Shown piece by piece: positions 13,037-17,008 of a stretch of 17,008 bases of DNA (positions are counted from its first letter, which is position 1; each line of letters starts with the position of its first letter). A model generated the notes under the pieces. That model was not told the DNA's origin. It saw only the letters and a program-made list of their open reading frames with translations, and ran no database searches. Both the position numbers and the translations under genes were made by a program. Source of the DNA: an uncultured Lachnospiraceae bacterium (lineage in GTDB: Bacteria > Bacillota > Clostridia > Lachnospirales > Lachnospiraceae); the NCBI GenBank assembly GCA_947382415.1, contig CANCYO010000058.1:1-17008 (forward strand). Direction: 5' to 3'.

Positions 13037-14074
13037 CTACAATTTTGTAGGAATCAGAAATTCCATGGTAAAATTCGTCCCTCTGCCCGGATCGCTGTCA
13101 ACCCTGATCGTACCTTCATGGGCCTCTACGACTGCTTTGGCCAAAGACAGGCCAAGACCGATCCCCTGTGTATCCTTGGAGTACCGGCTGCGGTAAAATC
13201 GTTTGAAGATATAATACAGATCCTCCGGGTGAATGCCGCTGCCGTTATCCTTTACGTTTATCTGAATGACAGACGCGGCCTGCTTCCATTCAATACGGAT
13301 GACGCCGCCCGGATCTGTGTGATCCAGCGCGTTTTTGACCAGATTGCCCACGCTTTCCGTCAGCCAGCCGCGGTCGCACCACAAGACCAGTGTCTCATCG
13401 CCGTCCAAAAGAATCTCCTTCTGCTCTGAAGCCGCGCGAAATTGAAAACGCTTCTTTACGCTCTCCATCATTTCAGACAAATTTTCTGAAGCTTTTTTCA
13501 GCATCATCGCACCCACGTCAAACTTTGCCACATTCAACAGATTCTGTACCAGATTCCCGATTCTGTCCAGCTCCTGCTCGGAGGAAGCAAGAAACTCCTT
13601 CATAGCCGGAATCCCTTCCGCCTCCTGCTGCATAATTCCGTTATAAATGCTAAGCGCCGCCAGCGGCGTCTTGAGCTGATGGGAGATATCCGATATGGTA
13701 TCTTTCAAAAATACTTTCGCTCTCCTCTCATTTTCAGCATGGGCATTCAAAATAGCCACCAGAGCGTTCACCTCATGAAACAGGCTGTACAACTCCCCCT
13801 CGGCGTTGCTCTCGATGCGGGCGTCCTTGTTGCCGGAAATATATTCTCTGATCTGCTCCACTGCGGCTTCCATGATCCTGTTTTGTTCCTTAAAATATCC
13901 GTAACAGAACGCCATAATTCCGGCGCCCATACACAGGGAGGCGAGCCAGATACAGACGGCCGCGTTTTCCAGTCCAAATCCCATACAGGCCAGAGAAAAC
14001 AAAGTGACGGCCAGCATACTAAACAGGATCAGATTAAAAAGCAGTTTAATGTTTCGATTAGCCAGTATTTTCAT
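13037..14074 (-). CDS. Sensor histidine kinase, intramembrane-sensing type
   Basis: The 345-residue kinase has two membrane helices (about 12-32 and 38-60) separated by only about five residues, so there is no external sensor domain. A linker with HAMP-like character (61-115) follows. The dimerisation/phosphoacceptor box is DISHQLKTPLAAL with H132. The ATPase domain has the N box ESVGNLVKNALDHTD (240-254), G1 DNGSG (276-280), an F box IFKRFYRS and G2 GIGLGLSLAK (304-313). It autophosphorylates H132 and passes the phosphate to the response regulator encoded 8 bases upstream. The ATG at 14074 lies 4 bases behind GAGGTG; a TTG at 14086 is the alternative. The short sensing part is like kinases that read their partner ABC transporter (BceS type). 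Confidence 0.9.
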   Translation of the reverse strand: MKILANRNIKLLFNLILFSMLAVTLFSLACMGFGLENAAVCIWLASLCMGAGIMAFCYGYFKEQNRIMEAAVEQIREYISGNKDARIESNAEGELYSLFHEVNALVAILNAHAENERRAKVFLKDTISDISHQLKTPLAALSIYNGIMQQEAEGIPAMKEFLASSEQELDRIGNLVQNLLNVAKFDVGAMMLKKASENLSEMMESVKKRFQFRAASEQKEILLDGDETLVLWCDRGWLTESVGNLVKNALDHTDPGGVIRIEWKQAASVIQINVKDNGSGIHPEDLYYIFKRFYRSRYSKDTQGIGLGLSLAKAVVEAHEGTIRVDSDPGRGTNFTMEFLIPTKL

Positions 14075-14082
14075 CACGCACC

Positions 14083-14775
14083 TCAATCAGCAGAATTCCA
14101 TTTATAACCCATACGGCGCACAGTCACGATCCTTCGCGGTTCACCCGGATCGTCCTCAATTTTCGTGCGAAGCCTGCGTATATATACCGTGAGGGAATTA
14201 TTATCTATATAATTTTCGTCGCAGTCCCATAATCTGCCCAGAATCTGCTCCGGGGAAAGGATCACATCGGGATTTTCCATAAACAGGCACAGCAGCCTGT
14301 ACTCGCTGGTAGTCAGGTCGATCAACTCCCCATTCTTATATACCTGCCCCTTCAGCCGCTGCACTCTGATCTGATGGGAATTCAATTCCGTGTCCGCCTG
14401 ACTGAAATTATCGCTTCTGCGCAGCAGGGCGTTGATCCGCGACAAAAACACGGCCAGCTTGAAGGGTTTCGTGATATAATCATCCCCTCCGATGTCAAGT
14501 CCCATGATAATATCAGTCTCCTCATCAGCGGCGGTGAGAAACATCACCGGCGCCTTCGACGTCCGGCGTATTCTCCTGCACAGATCAAAACCGGATCCGT
14601 CAGGCAGCGATACATCCAGAATCACCAGATCATACTTCCCATCCGCCCACATCTCCTCCGCCTCAAGAATGGTGCGGGCGATATCGATCCCATAGCCCTG
14701 CTTACTGACGGCGAACGAGAGCCCGTTGATCAGGCTCAGATCATCTTCCACCAGAAAAATTGATTTTTTACCCAT
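14083..14775 (-). CDS. OmpR-family response regulator
   Basis: The 230-residue DNA-binding response regulator has a receiver domain (1-115) with acidic pair D11/D12, phosphoacceptor D54 in VILDVSLPDG, T81 and K103 in YITKPF. The winged-helix DNA-binding domain (about 130-228) has LTTSEYRLLCLFMENPDVIL and NSLTVYIRRLRTKIEDD, followed by RRMGYKW. It is the first gene of the regulator-kinase-ATPase-permease operon and presumably controls the transporter genes. The start is the ATG at 14775, close behind GAGGAG. The frame stays open for 58 further codons into the carB terminator, which is not coding. No strong promoter was found between that terminator and the gene; weak -10-like TATCAT and TAAACT lie at about 14810-14820. 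Confidence 0.95.
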   Translation of the reverse strand: MGKKSIFLVEDDLSLINGLSFAVSKQGYGIDIARTILEAEEMWADGKYDLVILDVSLPDGSGFDLCRRIRRTSKAPVMFLTAADEETDIIMGLDIGGDDYITKPFKLAVFLSRINALLRRSDNFSQADTELNSHQIRVQRLKGQVYKNGELIDLTTSEYRLLCLFMENPDVILSPEQILGRLWDCDENYIDNNSLTVYIRRLRTKIEDDPGEPRRIVTVRRMGYKWNSAD

Positions 14776-14820
14776 TTTCTCCTCGCTCCTCCAGCCTGTA
14801 CACTCATCTGAGTTTATGAT

Positions 14821-14864
14821 AAAAACAGCCCCTAAAACAGATCTTGCGGATCGTTTCAGGGGCT
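14821..14864 (-). terminator. rho-independent terminator of carB
   Basis: On the minus strand AGCCCCTGAAAC pairs with GTTTTAGGGGCT (12 bp, one G-U), followed by GTTTTTATC. Inside the loop two GATC copies can extend the stem. It lies 15 bases after the carB stop codon and separates carB from the two-component operon. Confidence 0.9.
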
Positions 14865-14878
14865 CTGTCATTTCCGAT

Positions 14879-17008
<2,130 letters not shown>

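Overview
The window looks like chromosomal DNA of a Gram-positive anaerobe of the Clostridia, most likely a Lachnospiraceae-type gut bacterium. The reasons are the gene families (rubrerythrin with a fused rubredoxin domain, TspO, Rpn/PD-(D/E)XK transposase-like nuclease, ECF sigma factor with a translationally coupled anti-sigma-like membrane protein, a sensor kinase/ABC module), strong AGGAGG-type ribosome binding sites, good sigma-A promoters and moderate GC. The assignment is inferred from gene content, not from a phylogenetic marker. Almost every gene lies on the minus strand; only a SAM methyltransferase and a GNAT acetyltransferase are on the plus strand.

Layout, left to right. Positions 1-145 (minus) hold a near-consensus promoter and a hairpin-rich leader for a gene beyond the left edge. 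At 249-536 is the last third of an EamA/DMT transporter with no front end, directly behind the sodium/proline symporter putP (573-2120). PutP is divergent from an RlmI-like methyltransferase (2320-3225). Then, on the minus strand, come an ECF sigma factor (4264-4824) and its overlapping membrane partner (3272-4267), with an ECF-type promoter (GAAACC-N15-CGTC) and a perfect 14-bp stem at the predicted transcript start. Next are rubrerythrin (4973-5512) and TspO (5588-6064), then the plus-strand GNAT (6207-6650).

The region 6719-9759 is more accessory: an Rpn-family nuclease with its own strong promoter and long leader, a small methionine-rich helical protein (8058-8489), and a 381-residue protein that ends in a probable PD-(D/E)XK nuclease-like domain behind a coiled coil and that I cannot name. 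From 14775 down to 9853 runs a coherent operon: OmpR-type response regulator, intramembrane-sensing type histidine kinase, ABC ATPase and an 8-TM FtsX/MacB-type permease, with overlaps or short gaps. By analogy to BceRS-BceAB-like modules it probably senses and removes or resists an envelope-active compound. The right edge is the C-terminal two thirds of carB (carbamoyl-phosphate synthase large subunit), closed by a clear rho-independent terminator.

I see no rRNA, tRNA, CRISPR array, insertion sequence, phage genes or replication origin. The best candidates for something undescribed are the 381-residue nuclease-like protein, the methionine-rich helical protein and the ECF promoter/hairpin arrangement. 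None of them amounts to a demonstrated new system.
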